Origin: Neisseriaceae bacterium TC5R-5
GTDB taxonomy: Bacteria > Pseudomonadota > Gammaproteobacteria > Burkholderiales > Chromobacteriaceae
Direction of reading: 5' to 3'
Length of the DNA stretch: 64,000 nucleotides
Assembly (NCBI GenBank): GCA_020830965.2
Contig: JACCFC020000009.1
Coordinates: 62,001-126,000 of the forward strand
In this document: positions 16,174-25,009 of the stretch, in pieces
Position numbering within the stretch: position 1 is the first letter of the stretch
Layout of the letters: each line of letters starts with the position of its first letter
Made by a program: the position numbers and the translations under genes
The notes under the pieces: generated by a model
What the model saw: the letters and a program-made list of their open reading frames with translations, nothing else
Databases searched by the model: none
Told to the model about the DNA's origin: nothing

Positions 16174-17598
16174 TTATTTGGCTAAGGGGCAGCGATGGCG
16201 CCGTTGCTGGGCCAGCAGCGCCTGACCTTGCTCACCCCAATCCCACCATAGCTGCGTCATGATATGCAGCCCTTCGCTGGCAATGGTTTTGAGCATATGT
16301 TCGTTAACGCCATGCTGACCGCAAGCCGGGTAGGAGTGCGGTATCCACAAGGTAGGCAAGCCAAGAATATCGGCAAACACTTCATTGGGCAGCGAGCCGC
16401 CAATATTGGGTAATAGCGCCGGTTTTTTGCCGGTGGCCGCCTGCATGATGGCCAGCGCCCAGTTCACCAGCGGGCTGGTGGGGTCGAAACGGGTGGCCGG
16501 GGTGCAGCCAAGTATTGCAAGCTGCACCTGATTAAAGCCGTGAGCATCCAGATGGGCACGCAGATGCTGCTGGATAGCATGCCAGTCGGTACCGACGACA
16601 AAACGTAGCTGGCAGATCGCTTGTGCGCTCGGCGGAATAGCATTAACCGGCTGTTGCGGATTGCCCGCGCTATAACTCAGCACTTCCAGCGTGTTCCAGG
16701 CAAACAGCCGCTCAGCCGGGCTAAGCCCCGCCTCACCCCAGTTAACATCAATCGCCGGGTCACCAGGCTGGCCACCGGGCTGAATATCACTGAGTATGGT
16801 GCGTAGCGCTGGCGTTAAGGCTGGCGCTTGTAAAGCGGAGACCTGCATCTGGCCTTGGGCATTCACCAGACAGGCAATCGCATTAGCCAGTTGAGTAGCC
16901 GGATTGCTCAGCAGCCCGCCCCAGTTGCCGGAGTGGTAAGCCTGCTCACGCGCCGACAGACTGAGACGGAAATTACAGCAGCCACGTGAACCTAAAAACA
17001 GCGTGGGCCGCTCAGCATTCAGGCGCGGGCCATCGGAGGCGATAAAGATATCGGCGGCCAGCCGCTGCTGATATTGTCGACAGAGTTCGGCCAGACCGGG
17101 CGAGCTGATTTCCTCGCCCATCTCGAACAGGATTTTGCAGTTAAAACCCAAACGGCCACCGCGTGCCTGATGAATCAGCTGCAAAGCCGCCAGATTGATA
17201 CTGTGCTGACCCTTATTGTCAGCACTACCACGCCCATACCAGCGCTCGCCCTCCTCCACCAGTTGCCACGGGTGTAAGCCTTCGCGCCAGTTTACGGCAT
17301 TACCGAAAACCACATCGCCATGGCCATAGCTCAACACGGTGGGAAGCTGCGGGTCTTCCAGATATTCGGCCAGTAAGAACGGTGGACAGCCGCTGTGCGG
17401 GTTATCCAGTAATTCGCAGCGGAAACCCAGCGCCTGTAAGGCCGGGCTGATTTCCTGCAGCAGATAGTCGGTCAGCAAAGTGACCGCTTGCGCTTGCTGA
17501 CTTTCCGTGGCCCAGCCAATACGCCGCGCTAAAGTGCGCTGCAATTCGCCGCTATCCAGAAAGGCTTGCACCTGAGTAGTGAGTACGGCTGCGCCCAT
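16174..17598 (-). CDS. M20-family metallohydrolase (amidohydrolase/peptidase)
   Basis: A 474-residue member of the M20/ArgE/DapE/ACY1 family, which cleaves N-acyl amino acids and peptides with a two-zinc site. Metal-binding stretches are LSYGHGDVVFG, WYGRGSADNKGQ (Asp bridging both metals), LFEMGEEISSPG (catalytic Glu pair), ASDGPRL, and the C-terminal IPHSYPACGQHGVNEH with the last His ligand. AAGGAG precedes the ATG. It follows mdcD by about 20 bases in the same direction. An N-malonyl amino acid is an attractive but unproven substrate; a dipeptidase is the alternative. Confidence 0.83.
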   Translation of the reverse strand: MGAAVLTTQVQAFLDSGELQRTLARRIGWATESQQAQAVTLLTDYLLQEISPALQALGFRCELLDNPHSGCPPFLLAEYLEDPQLPTVLSYGHGDVVFGNAVNWREGLHPWQLVEEGERWYGRGSADNKGQHSINLAALQLIHQARGGRLGFNCKILFEMGEEISSPGLAELCRQYQQRLAADIFIASDGPRLNAERPTLFLGSRGCCNFRLSLSAREQAYHSGNWGGLLSNPATQLANAIACLVNAQGQMQVSALQAPALTPALRTILSDIQPGGQPGDPAIDVNWGEAGLSPAERLFAWNTLEVLSYSAGNPQQPVNAIPPSAQAICQLRFVVGTDWHAIQQHLRAHLDAHGFNQVQLAILGCTPATRFDPTSPLVNWALAIMQAATGKKPALLPNIGGSLPNEVFADILGLPTLWIPHSYPACGQHGVNEHMLKTIASEGLHIMTQLWWDWGEQGQALLAQQRRHRCPLAK

Positions 17599-17619
17599 GA
17601 TTTTGCTCCTTAAAAAATT

Positions 17620-18453
17620 TTATTCGCCAGCGAACACTCGCGCCCGTGCCGCATCGGCCTGCTCCACGGCATCGATTGCCGCCAGTCGCTCACGGTAGTA
17701 AGCAATTTTCTGGCTGCGATGCTCAGTTGGTACGCCTTGTTGCAACCAGCGCTGCAGCTGCTGACGAATCTCGGCGACATCGTCAGCACAACAGGCATCC
17801 ACCAAGCCGCAGGCATAGCGCTGCTCCCCACCGATCAGGCTCCAGATTAGCGGGCGGTCACTGGCGTTGTATTCCGCCACCCCCGCTTCCTGCTCAATCA
17901 CCGCCGGGCCGTTCAAACCCAGGCGCGCCTCGCGGGTGAGCAGCAGATAGCTGCACAAACCAGCAGCAATACTCATGCCACCAAAGCAGCCCACCGGCCC
18001 GGCACTGATGCCGATAACCGGCTGATAACGGCGTAAATCGACAATGGCCGCATGGATATCCGCAATCGCCGCCAGGCCAAGATTAGCCTCCTGCAAACGT
18101 ACGCCGCCGGTTTCGAGCAAGAGCAATGCCGCCGTCGGCCGCCCCTGACGGTTGTCTTCGGCAGCCAGCTCCAGCGCGCCAGCCAGCTTGGCGCCGGAAA
18201 CATCGCCCAGGCTACCACCCTGAAACGCGCCTTCAATCGCCGCCACCACGACGGTCAGTCCTGCCACGCGGCCTTGAGCGATGACCATGCCATCATCAGC
18301 CTGGCTGACCAGGCCTTGCTGCTCCAGCCAGGGCGAGCGCAAGCGCTGAAAGGGGTCGAGTAATTCGCGAAAACTGCCGGCATCCAGCAAGCTTTGTGCA
18401 CGCTGCCGCGCATTACCTTCGCTAAAACTGTGTCGTTGTGCCACATTGCTCAT
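17620..18453 (-). CDS. mdcD: Malonate decarboxylase beta subunit MdcD
   Basis: A 277-residue carboxyltransferase-fold subunit that decarboxylates malonyl-S-ACP together with MdcE. Stretches such as GLVSQADDGMVIAQGRVAGLTVVVAAIEGAFQGGSLG, LLLLETGGVRLQEANLGL and GISAGPVGCFGGMSIAAGLC are typical. Its ATG overlaps the mdcC stop by four bases (ATGA), so the two are translationally coupled. The usual partner mdcE is not next to it here. Confidence 0.92.
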   Translation of the reverse strand: MSNVAQRHSFSEGNARQRAQSLLDAGSFRELLDPFQRLRSPWLEQQGLVSQADDGMVIAQGRVAGLTVVVAAIEGAFQGGSLGDVSGAKLAGALELAAEDNRQGRPTAALLLLETGGVRLQEANLGLAAIADIHAAIVDLRRYQPVIGISAGPVGCFGGMSIAAGLCSYLLLTREARLGLNGPAVIEQEAGVAEYNASDRPLIWSLIGGEQRYACGLVDACCADDVAEIRQQLQRWLQQGVPTEHRSQKIAYYRERLAAIDAVEQADAARARVFAGE

Positions 18454-18761
18454 CGGCTATTCTCCGCGTCCTGACTGGCTTCCAGCGCCTGCTCCAGGCG
18501 CAGCCGAATCACACCCGGGCTGGCACCAAAATCGTTGATTTCCAGTTGCACCGCTGGCCAGAGCCTGGCGGTAAACACCCGCTCCAACGTTGCTCGCCAG
18601 ATGGTTTCGGTACCGCTCAAAGCGGTGTTGACCCGCACCTGAATGCAGTCGGTGCTATCTGGCTCCAGCAGCACTTCCAGATCCCCCGAGCCGACCACGC
18701 CAACAATCGCTCGCTGTGGGGTGCGGCCATAGGCCGGATAGTTGAATTGATAGTGTTCCAT
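18450..18761 (-). CDS. mdcC: Malonate decarboxylase acyl carrier protein MdcC
   Basis: A 103-residue carrier protein (delta subunit). Ser25 in VVGSGDLEVLL corresponds to the serine that bears the phosphoribosyl-dephospho-CoA arm in the Klebsiella protein. The malonyl or acetyl group is carried on this arm during the cycle. It lies between mdcB (15 bases upstream) and mdcD (4-base overlap), and GAGG precedes the ATG. Confidence 0.92.
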   Translation of the reverse strand: MEHYQFNYPAYGRTPQRAIVGVVGSGDLEVLLEPDSTDCIQVRVNTALSGTETIWRATLERVFTARLWPAVQLEINDFGASPGVIRLRLEQALEASQDAENSR

Positions 18762-18776
18762 CTGTTTTCCTCATGC

Positions 18777-19646
18777 TCACGACGCGGTTGGCAAACTATC
18801 CAACAATAAAGTAGCAGCCAGTAAGTCGGCCGCCCCACCCGGTGATAAACGCCTCGCCAGTAATTGTCTATCCAGTTGTTGCAATAACACGCGACCAGTT
18901 GCACTGGCACTGCCGCCAGCCTGCAACACCGCCGCCGCGCCCTGCTGTGCCAGTTGCAAACCCGCCACACCGCCACGCGCCAGCAGGCAGGTATCGTCCA
19001 ATTGCGCCATGATGGCGAGCAAGGCATCCAGCTGAGCACAAGCTTCACCGGCACCGGCCTGCCGTGTGTGACGAAGTGTCGGTAAGCCTGCCTGCATCAC
19101 TTGTGGGAACCCCGCCATGGCCTGCGCGCGCGCGCCACCGACACCATATTGCTGACAGGCCCGGGCACCGGGATGCGCCGGCTGTTGCTCAAGGCCGCTA
19201 TCTGGCAGACGCGCCAGTTGAGCCGCTCTTTGTGTCAGCTCGGCCACACCGGCCTCTGGCCAGTGCGCCGCCGCTGTCAGCAGCAGGCCCAGCGCCCAGA
19301 TGGCACCGCGATGAGTATTGATCCCACCCGTTACCGCCAGCATGGCCGCTTCGGCATCACGACCATGCCGGCCAATCGCACGGCGTAAGCTGGCCAGATC
19401 ATCCAGTTCCTGTGCCGCTTGTGCCATCGCCAGCAGGCCGGGCTGCAAAGCGCGGGCAGAGCGGCACAGCAGCCACCAATCCATATCCTGATGCGCCCCA
19501 CCGCCACGCTGGTCTACCAGCCCCGGCTTGGGGCTGAGGCTGGCCTCGCTAATCAGCGCCCGCACTGCCGCCGTCGCCAGCGCAGCCGGGCTGCGATTGC
19601 TGACAGCGGTAGCCTCCGCCTGCCATGATCTGAGCAATGCCCCCAT
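18777..19646 (-). CDS. mdcB: Triphosphoribosyl-dephospho-CoA synthase MdcB
   Basis: A 289-residue protein of the CitG/MdcB family, which makes the prosthetic group precursor from ATP and dephospho-CoA. SPKPGLVDQRGGGAHQDMDW (about 36-55) and GINTHRGAIWALGLL (about 107-121) are the signature regions. The ATG at 19646 overlaps the mdcA stop (TAATG), and AGGAG lies six bases ahead, so coupled translation is likely. A TTG two codons earlier is possible but weaker. Confidence 0.9.
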   Translation of the reverse strand: MGALLRSWQAEATAVSNRSPAALATAAVRALISEASLSPKPGLVDQRGGGAHQDMDWWLLCRSARALQPGLLAMAQAAQELDDLASLRRAIGRHGRDAEAAMLAVTGGINTHRGAIWALGLLLTAAAHWPEAGVAELTQRAAQLARLPDSGLEQQPAHPGARACQQYGVGGARAQAMAGFPQVMQAGLPTLRHTRQAGAGEACAQLDALLAIMAQLDDTCLLARGGVAGLQLAQQGAAAVLQAGGSASATGRVLLQQLDRQLLARRLSPGGAADLLAATLLLDSLPTAS

Positions 19647-21313
19647 TACCAACTCCTGAACTTAGCCGGCGGCTGATACAAGCCGCCCGACCATTCCACC
19701 AGATCGGCCATGCTTTTCGCTGCCAGCCATTCGCGGCTGGCGTCCTGACGGCGTATCCCCAGGTCTTCCGGCAAGGCAATCAAGCCCTGGCGGCGCAGGC
19801 TTTCTGTTTGCTTAGGATCATGACGCAAGCCTATCGCGGTGACACCGGCTACCGCAGCAATCATTGCCTGGCGCTGTTGCAGCGATTCGGCCAGATATAA
19901 ATAGGCAATGCCTTCTTCGGTCAATAAATGAGTAACATCGTCGCCATAAATCATGATTGGCGCTAAAGCCATGCCGCTTTGCCGTGCCACGTCCAGTGCA
20001 TCCAGTCGCTCGACGAAAGTGGGTTTCATCCCCTCCTGAAAGGTTTCCACCATCTGCACCACCAGCTTACGGCCACGCTCCAACAAGGGCTCGGCACTAT
20101 GGCTTGGCCGCAGATCCAGCCAGGCCGGGCTAGCATGGCGACGACCGCGCGGGTCATGGCCCATATTCGGCGCCCCACCGAAACCGGCCAGACGGCCACG
20201 GGTAACAGTGGAAGAATGGCCATCGCCATCCACCTGCAAGGTGGCACCGATAAACAAATCCACCGCATACTGCCCGGCCAGTTGACAGAACAGGCGATTG
20301 GAGCGCAAGGAGCCATCGCGGCCGGTAAAGAAGATGTCCGAACGCGCCGCCACATAGTTTTCCATGCCCAGCTCGCTACCGAAGCAATGCACGCTTTCCA
20401 CCCAGCCACTTTCGATCGCTGGAATCAGCGTAGGGTGCGGGTTTAATGCCCAATGCCGACAGATCTTGCCCTTCAGCCCCAGTTTTTCGCCATAGGTCGG
20501 CAGGATCAGCTCAATGGCCGCGGTATTAAAACCAATGCCGTGATTCAGCGACTGCACATTGTGGCGCTGATAAATACCACGTATCGCCATCATCGCCATC
20601 AGCACATGCAGCGGCTTGATATGACGCGGATCGCGGGTGAATAGGGGTTCGATATGAAAGGGGCGGTCGGCTTCAACGACAAAATCCACCCAGGAGGCAG
20701 GGATGTCTACCCGTGGTAGCTCACTGATATCGTCTACCAGTTGATTTACCTGCACGATGACAATGCCGTCGCTAAACGCAGTGGGCTCCACTAAGGCCGG
20801 GGTGTCTTCGGTACTGGGGCCGGTATAGATATTGCCAGCACGGTCAGCCATAAAACCCGCCACCAACGCTATATTAGGAATTAAATCGAGCACCAGCCGC
20901 GAATAGAGTTCGATATAGGTGTGAATCGCACCAATCTCCAGCAGACCGTCCTCTAAAAGCTGGCTGATACGCAGGCTTTGCGGCCCGGCAAAGGAGAAGT
21001 CCAGCTTACGGGCAATGCCGCGTTCGAAAATATCCAGATGCTCGCTACGACTGACGCTGGGCAGAATCATGTGCAGATCATGCACGATGGCGGGGTCCAA
21101 CTGCGCCAGTGCGCGCGACAGAAAATCAGCCTGCTTCTGATTATTACCTTCCAGCACCACCTTATCGCCAGGCTGTAATAGTAGCTGTAAGGCCTCGACG
21201 ATGGCGTGACTGGGCAAGACTCTGCCCACCGCTAACGATGCCAGTTTGGCGAGTCGCTGTTGTTTGTTGTGGCGTCTATGCTGCCAGGGCGCTGCTTGTG
21301 CTGCCGCCTGCAT
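19646..21313 (-). CDS. mdcA: Malonate decarboxylase alpha subunit MdcA (acetyl-ACP:malonate ACP transferase)
   Basis: A 555-residue subunit that exchanges the acetyl group on the MdcC carrier for malonate, releasing acetate. Family stretches are KLASLAVGRVLPSHAIVEALQLLLQPGDKVVLEG, RDIFFTGRDGSLRSNR-like text at about 330-345, and GGAPNMGHDPRGRRHASPAW. The ATG is preceded by GGAGAG. It is the first gene of the mdcABCD-M20-MFS unit, and a dyad about 80-100 bases upstream is a candidate MdcR site. Length matches known MdcA proteins. Confidence 0.93.
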   Translation of the reverse strand: MQAAAQAAPWQHRRHNKQQRLAKLASLAVGRVLPSHAIVEALQLLLQPGDKVVLEGNNQKQADFLSRALAQLDPAIVHDLHMILPSVSRSEHLDIFERGIARKLDFSFAGPQSLRISQLLEDGLLEIGAIHTYIELYSRLVLDLIPNIALVAGFMADRAGNIYTGPSTEDTPALVEPTAFSDGIVIVQVNQLVDDISELPRVDIPASWVDFVVEADRPFHIEPLFTRDPRHIKPLHVLMAMMAIRGIYQRHNVQSLNHGIGFNTAAIELILPTYGEKLGLKGKICRHWALNPHPTLIPAIESGWVESVHCFGSELGMENYVAARSDIFFTGRDGSLRSNRLFCQLAGQYAVDLFIGATLQVDGDGHSSTVTRGRLAGFGGAPNMGHDPRGRRHASPAWLDLRPSHSAEPLLERGRKLVVQMVETFQEGMKPTFVERLDALDVARQSGMALAPIMIYGDDVTHLLTEEGIAYLYLAESLQQRQAMIAAVAGVTAIGLRHDPKQTESLRRQGLIALPEDLGIRRQDASREWLAAKSMADLVEWSGGLYQPPAKFRSW

Positions 21314-21392
21314 ATGCTCTCCGCTGTGTGCTTGGCCAATGCGAACACCTTACGGACTTGTTACGGCACGAATCAATCAAGCAGGCCGTCAC

Positions 21393-21415
21393 ATCATTAC
21401 TGTGAGGTTAATGAT
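21393..21415. promoter_or_regulatory. Candidate MdcR operator upstream of mdcA
   Basis: ATCATTA at 21393-21399 faces TAATGAT at 21409-21415 around nine bases. The size and the presence of a LysR regulator gene in the same locus fit an inducer-responsive operator. It lies about 80-100 bases upstream of the mdcA start. No second copy was found near mdcE or mdcR. Binding by MdcR is inferred. Confidence 0.45.
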
Positions 21416-21439
21416 ACTGCGCTAGTAGGAACTGACTGA

Positions 21440-21511
21440 GAGCCGCTAACAAAACCGCGAAGAGCCCCTGAGCCAAGGCGCGCTGACGCAGACAGTACCA
21501 GCAGTACCAAG
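21440..21511 (+). repeat. Dispersed inverted-repeat element, copy 4, truncated
   Basis: It starts GAGCCGCTAACAAAACC and keeps GAAGAGCCCCTGAGCCAAGG, GACGCAGACAGTACC and AGTACC in the order of copy 1. The right half, with GGAGGCG and the closing inverted repeat, is missing. It lies between DUF817 and mdcA. Confidence 0.7.
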
Positions 21512-21590
21512 CACAGTAAGACCTTGAAAACGTGGTTTGATATCATAAAGTGTCACAGATACACCTCAAAGCTGTGTGTCATAGCGGATA

Positions 21591-22520
21591 TTATCGTTTT
21601 TCACATGGCGGTCGATAGGCTTGCGGCCGGTTCACCGCCGCCACCATGATATAGCTGATGATCATCAATAAAAACCACGAACCCAGCTTGGCGAACGACA
21701 CCATCGTCCAGCCTTTCATTTGATTGGGGTAAAGCCAGGCACCGGTGAAGGTACCGATATTTTCAGCAAGCCAGATAAAGATCGCCACCAGGAAAAACCC
21801 AAGCAACAAAGGCATGTGGCGGTAAACCTGCCAGACCCGAAAATAAATCCAGCTTCGACCAAAACTCAGCAGCAGCACCACAAACAAGCCCCAGCGCATA
21901 TCCGGCATATAATGATGGGAGAAGAAATTAATGTAGATCGCACCACAAATCACATAGGCCAGCCAAAGCGGCGGATGATGCGTAAAACGGAAATCCATCA
22001 GGCGCCAGACTCGTGCGATATAGCTACCGATTGCCGCATACATAAAGCCGGTGAACAGTGGCACACCGCCGATGCGAAACCAGTTCGCTTCGGGATATAC
22101 CCAAGAACCAACCGCGGTTTTGAAAATCTCCATCACCGTGCCGACCACATGAAACAACAGAATCACCTTCGCCTCATCCAAGGTTTCCATGCGTAAGGCT
22201 AAGAGAGTTAACTGAATAAGCACCGCTGCGAGAAACAGAAAATCATAGCGAGCAAGCCAGCTACCTGACGGATACCACAGATAGGTACCCACCAATAAAG
22301 CCAGCATTAGCCCACCAAACAAACAGGCCCAGGCCTGCTTAACGCCAAAGCGGACAAACTCATACAAAAAAACGGCAAACTTTCCTCGCTGCGACGCATA
22401 GGCCCCCAGCCGGGCCGCACATTGTCGCCAATAAACTGGCGTGAAAACCGGGCTATTCGCTGCCGGTTCTGTCGAAACACTCATCGCTACCCCACCCCTA
22501 ATAATATGAATAACATGCAC
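21591..22520 (-). CDS. DUF817 integral membrane protein
   Basis: A protein of up to 309 residues with about nine hydrophobic segments and conserved polar or charged spots such as FLYEFVRFGVKQAWACLFG, LLFHVVGTVMEIFKTAVGSWVYPE and FIWLAENIGTFTGAWLYPNQ. It belongs to the DUF817 (YoaT-like) family of unknown function. A GTG at 22520 has AGGAG five bases ahead; an ATG at 22484 with GGGGTGGGG ahead is an alternative start. It lies between the divergent mdcR and mdcA, so it may be co-regulated with malonate use. No activity can be given. Confidence 0.78.
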   Translation of the reverse strand: MHVIHIIRGGVAMSVSTEPAANSPVFTPVYWRQCAARLGAYASQRGKFAVFLYEFVRFGVKQAWACLFGGLMLALLVGTYLWYPSGSWLARYDFLFLAAVLIQLTLLALRMETLDEAKVILLFHVVGTVMEIFKTAVGSWVYPEANWFRIGGVPLFTGFMYAAIGSYIARVWRLMDFRFTHHPPLWLAYVICGAIYINFFSHHYMPDMRWGLFVVLLLSFGRSWIYFRVWQVYRHMPLLLGFFLVAIFIWLAENIGTFTGAWLYPNQMKGWTMVSFAKLGSWFLLMIISYIMVAAVNRPQAYRPPCEKR

Positions 22521-22567
22521 TAAATCTCCTGTCGTATCATAGCTACCGGATCAAGCCGGAAACCGCC

Positions 22568-23494
22568 ATGCCCATCGATGACGACATTACCCTCAAAAAG
22601 CTGAGTGTGTTCCTCACCTTTATGCAGCAGGGCAGTATGGCACGCACTGCCGAACACTTGGGCCAGAGCACGGTGAGCGTACACCGCGCGCTGCATTCAC
22701 TGGAGCAAGCCTTGGGCTGCGCGTTGTTTAAGCGCGAAGGCCGACTGCTGACGCCACTGGCCACCGCCCGGCACTTTGCCGACAGCGCCGCCCAGGCGTT
22801 AACCCTGCTGGAGAACGGCATTCAGCAAATGCGCGAGTTGGCCGGCTTTGCCGGTACTCAACTGAAAGTGGGAGCCTTATATTCGCTGACAGCCGGGGTG
22901 ATTCCACAGATTCTGATGGGCCTGAAAATCCGTCGACCCAGCATTGAAGTGGACCTGACGCTGGCGTCCAACCACGCTTTGCTGCAAGGGCTGCATGAAG
23001 GCCGCCTGGACGCCATTATCATCGCCAGCGCACAGGCCGACTATCCCGGCGCGCTGTCGGTCGCGATGTTTGAAGATGAAATCTGCTTTGCCGCCCCACT
23101 CGCTTCACCTTATCAACACCATACCGAGATTGACCTGGCCACGGTTAGCCAACTGCCGTTTGTCGCCTTGGACGAAGCCTTCGCCACCGGCCAGGACTTT
23201 AACCGCGCCTTTCACCAGCTCGGCTTGCATGCTGAAGTGGTAATGCGGGTGAACGACATTTTTTCACTCGCTAATCTTATCAGTGGCGGCATGGGCTATG
23301 CGCTCTTACCCAAGCGCGTCGCCCTGTTCAACCCGCAGATTCAGCTCATCCCGCTGGCGGCCCATTGCAAAACCTATCAGCACATCCGCCTCCTGCTCAA
23401 TAAAAGCCGCGAGCGCGACCCCAATCTGCTGGCACTGGCCGCAGAATGTCGTATGCAGGGCAAACAACGGAGGCAGGATCGGGTAGCTAATTAG
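22568..23494 (+). CDS. mdcR: LysR-type regulator MdcR
   Basis: A 308-residue LysR-type transcription factor. The N-terminal helix-turn-helix is at about 10-65 (LSVFLTFMQQGSMARTAEHLGQSTVSVHRALHSLEQALG). A periplasmic-binding-like effector domain follows, with GALYSLTAGVIPQIL and SGGMGYALLPKR. In Klebsiella and Acinetobacter MdcR activates the mdc operon with malonate as inducer. The gene is read away from DUF817 across 47 bases and converges with mpl, overlapping its end by four bases. The name rests on family likeness and location. Confidence 0.85.
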   Translation: MPIDDDITLKKLSVFLTFMQQGSMARTAEHLGQSTVSVHRALHSLEQALGCALFKREGRLLTPLATARHFADSAAQALTLLENGIQQMRELAGFAGTQLKVGALYSLTAGVIPQILMGLKIRRPSIEVDLTLASNHALLQGLHEGRLDAIIIASAQADYPGALSVAMFEDEICFAAPLASPYQHHTEIDLATVSQLPFVALDEAFATGQDFNRAFHQLGLHAEVVMRVNDIFSLANLISGGMGYALLPKRVALFNPQIQLIPLAAHCKTYQHIRLLLNKSRERDPNLLALAAECRMQGKQRRQDRVAN

Positions 23495-24870
23495 CCAGTT
23501 TGCGCCAAACGCTGCAACAACTGCTGATGAATGCCACCAAAGCCGCCATTGCTCATCACCAGAATATGATCGCCCGGCTGTGCCGCTGCGACGATAGCTG
23601 CCAGCAAGGGCTCGAACTCACTGAAGTTGTGCAGCTTATCCCCTAAGGCAACTAAATCCTTGGCCGGGTCCCAGGATAAATTAGTGGCCGAACAAAATAC
23701 CAGATCGGCCTGTTCCAGCGCCGCTGGCAAGGCCGCCTTCATCTGGCCCTGCTTCATGGTATTAGAGCGTGGCTCCAACACCGCCAGAATGCGCGCAGCT
23801 CCGACTTTCTGGCGCAAGCCCTGCACCGTAGTGGCAATGGCCGTGGGGTGATGGGCAAAATCATCGTACACCGCCACCTCATTGGCGATACCGCACAACT
23901 CCATACGGCGCTTCACATTATGAAAACCACTCAGCGCAGCGATAGCCTGTGTCACACTCACCCCGACATGCCGCGCAGCAGCAATAGCCGCCAGCGCATT
24001 CAAACGGTTATGCTCGCCCAGCAAGTCCCAAGCCACCACGCCCTGCACCACGCCCGCCAATAACACTTCAAAATGACCATTCGCCTGCACCGACCCCAAC
24101 TGCCAGCCAGCAGCCACACCAAATGCCTCATACGGCGTCCAGCAGCCACGCGCCAGCACCCGGCTGATACTCTGTTCCCGGCCATTGCACACCAGCAGAC
24201 CCTGCGCCGGCACCGTGCGTACCAGATGATGAAACTGCGTTTCTATCGCCGCCAGATCAGCAAAAATATCGGCATGATCGAACTCCAGATTATTCAATAC
24301 CGCCGTGCGCGGTCGGTAATGTACAAACTTGGAACGTTTATCGAAGAAGGCCGTATCGTACTCATCGGCTTCAATCACAAAAAAAGGGCTGCGACTGCTC
24401 GGGTCCTGCGGCGGCACCCCCGGTAAGCGTGCCGACACCCCAAAATTTTGCGGAACACCACCAATCAAAAATCCCGGCGCCAGGCCTGCCTGCTCCAAGA
24501 TCCAAGCCAGCATCGCACTGGTGGTGGTCTTACCATGCGTCCCGGCCACCGCCAGCACCCATTTATCGTGCAAGACATTTTCCGCCAGCCATTGCGGCCC
24601 GGAAATATACGGCAAACCGCGGTTAAGGATTTCCTCCAGCAGCGGCTTACCACGCGAAATCGCATTGCCGACCACATAGACATCCGCGCCCAGCGTCAAT
24701 TGCTCGACACCAAAGCCTTGAATCAACTCAATACCCATGGCTTCCAGCTGGGTACTCATCGGAGGGTAAACATTGCTATCACAACCGGTGACAGTGTGGC
24801 CTGCTTGTTTGGCAATGGCGGCAATACCACCCATAAAGGTGCCGCAAATGCCGAGTATGTGGATGTGCAT
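23491..24870 (-). CDS. mpl: Murein peptide ligase Mpl
   Basis: A 459-residue Mur-ligase-fold enzyme. It joins UDP-MurNAc to the recycled tripeptide L-Ala-gamma-D-Glu-meso-DAP in cell-wall recycling. MHIHILGICGTFMGGIAA opens the protein. The ATP site is AGTHGKTTTSAMLAW (about 108-122), and EADEYDTAFFDKRSKFVHYRP and DDFAHHPTAI are typical Mpl text. The ATG at 24870 fits the family start. A TTG 13 codons earlier is possible. Its end overlaps mdcR by four bases on the other strand. Confidence 0.93.
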   Translation of the reverse strand: MHIHILGICGTFMGGIAAIAKQAGHTVTGCDSNVYPPMSTQLEAMGIELIQGFGVEQLTLGADVYVVGNAISRGKPLLEEILNRGLPYISGPQWLAENVLHDKWVLAVAGTHGKTTTSAMLAWILEQAGLAPGFLIGGVPQNFGVSARLPGVPPQDPSSRSPFFVIEADEYDTAFFDKRSKFVHYRPRTAVLNNLEFDHADIFADLAAIETQFHHLVRTVPAQGLLVCNGREQSISRVLARGCWTPYEAFGVAAGWQLGSVQANGHFEVLLAGVVQGVVAWDLLGEHNRLNALAAIAAARHVGVSVTQAIAALSGFHNVKRRMELCGIANEVAVYDDFAHHPTAIATTVQGLRQKVGAARILAVLEPRSNTMKQGQMKAALPAALEQADLVFCSATNLSWDPAKDLVALGDKLHNFSEFEPLLAAIVAAAQPGDHILVMSNGGFGGIHQQLLQRLAQTG

Positions 24871-25009
24871 AATATTTGTTCTAAGTATCGAAAAACAGCA
24901 AAGCGGCAAGCATACCTGAAACCGGCTATAATGCGCCGCCTGGATAAGGTGCTTTTGTCGACCCTGTTGCGCAAAAGCAGTATGCTGCCTAGACAGCTAT
25001 ACTTGCTTT

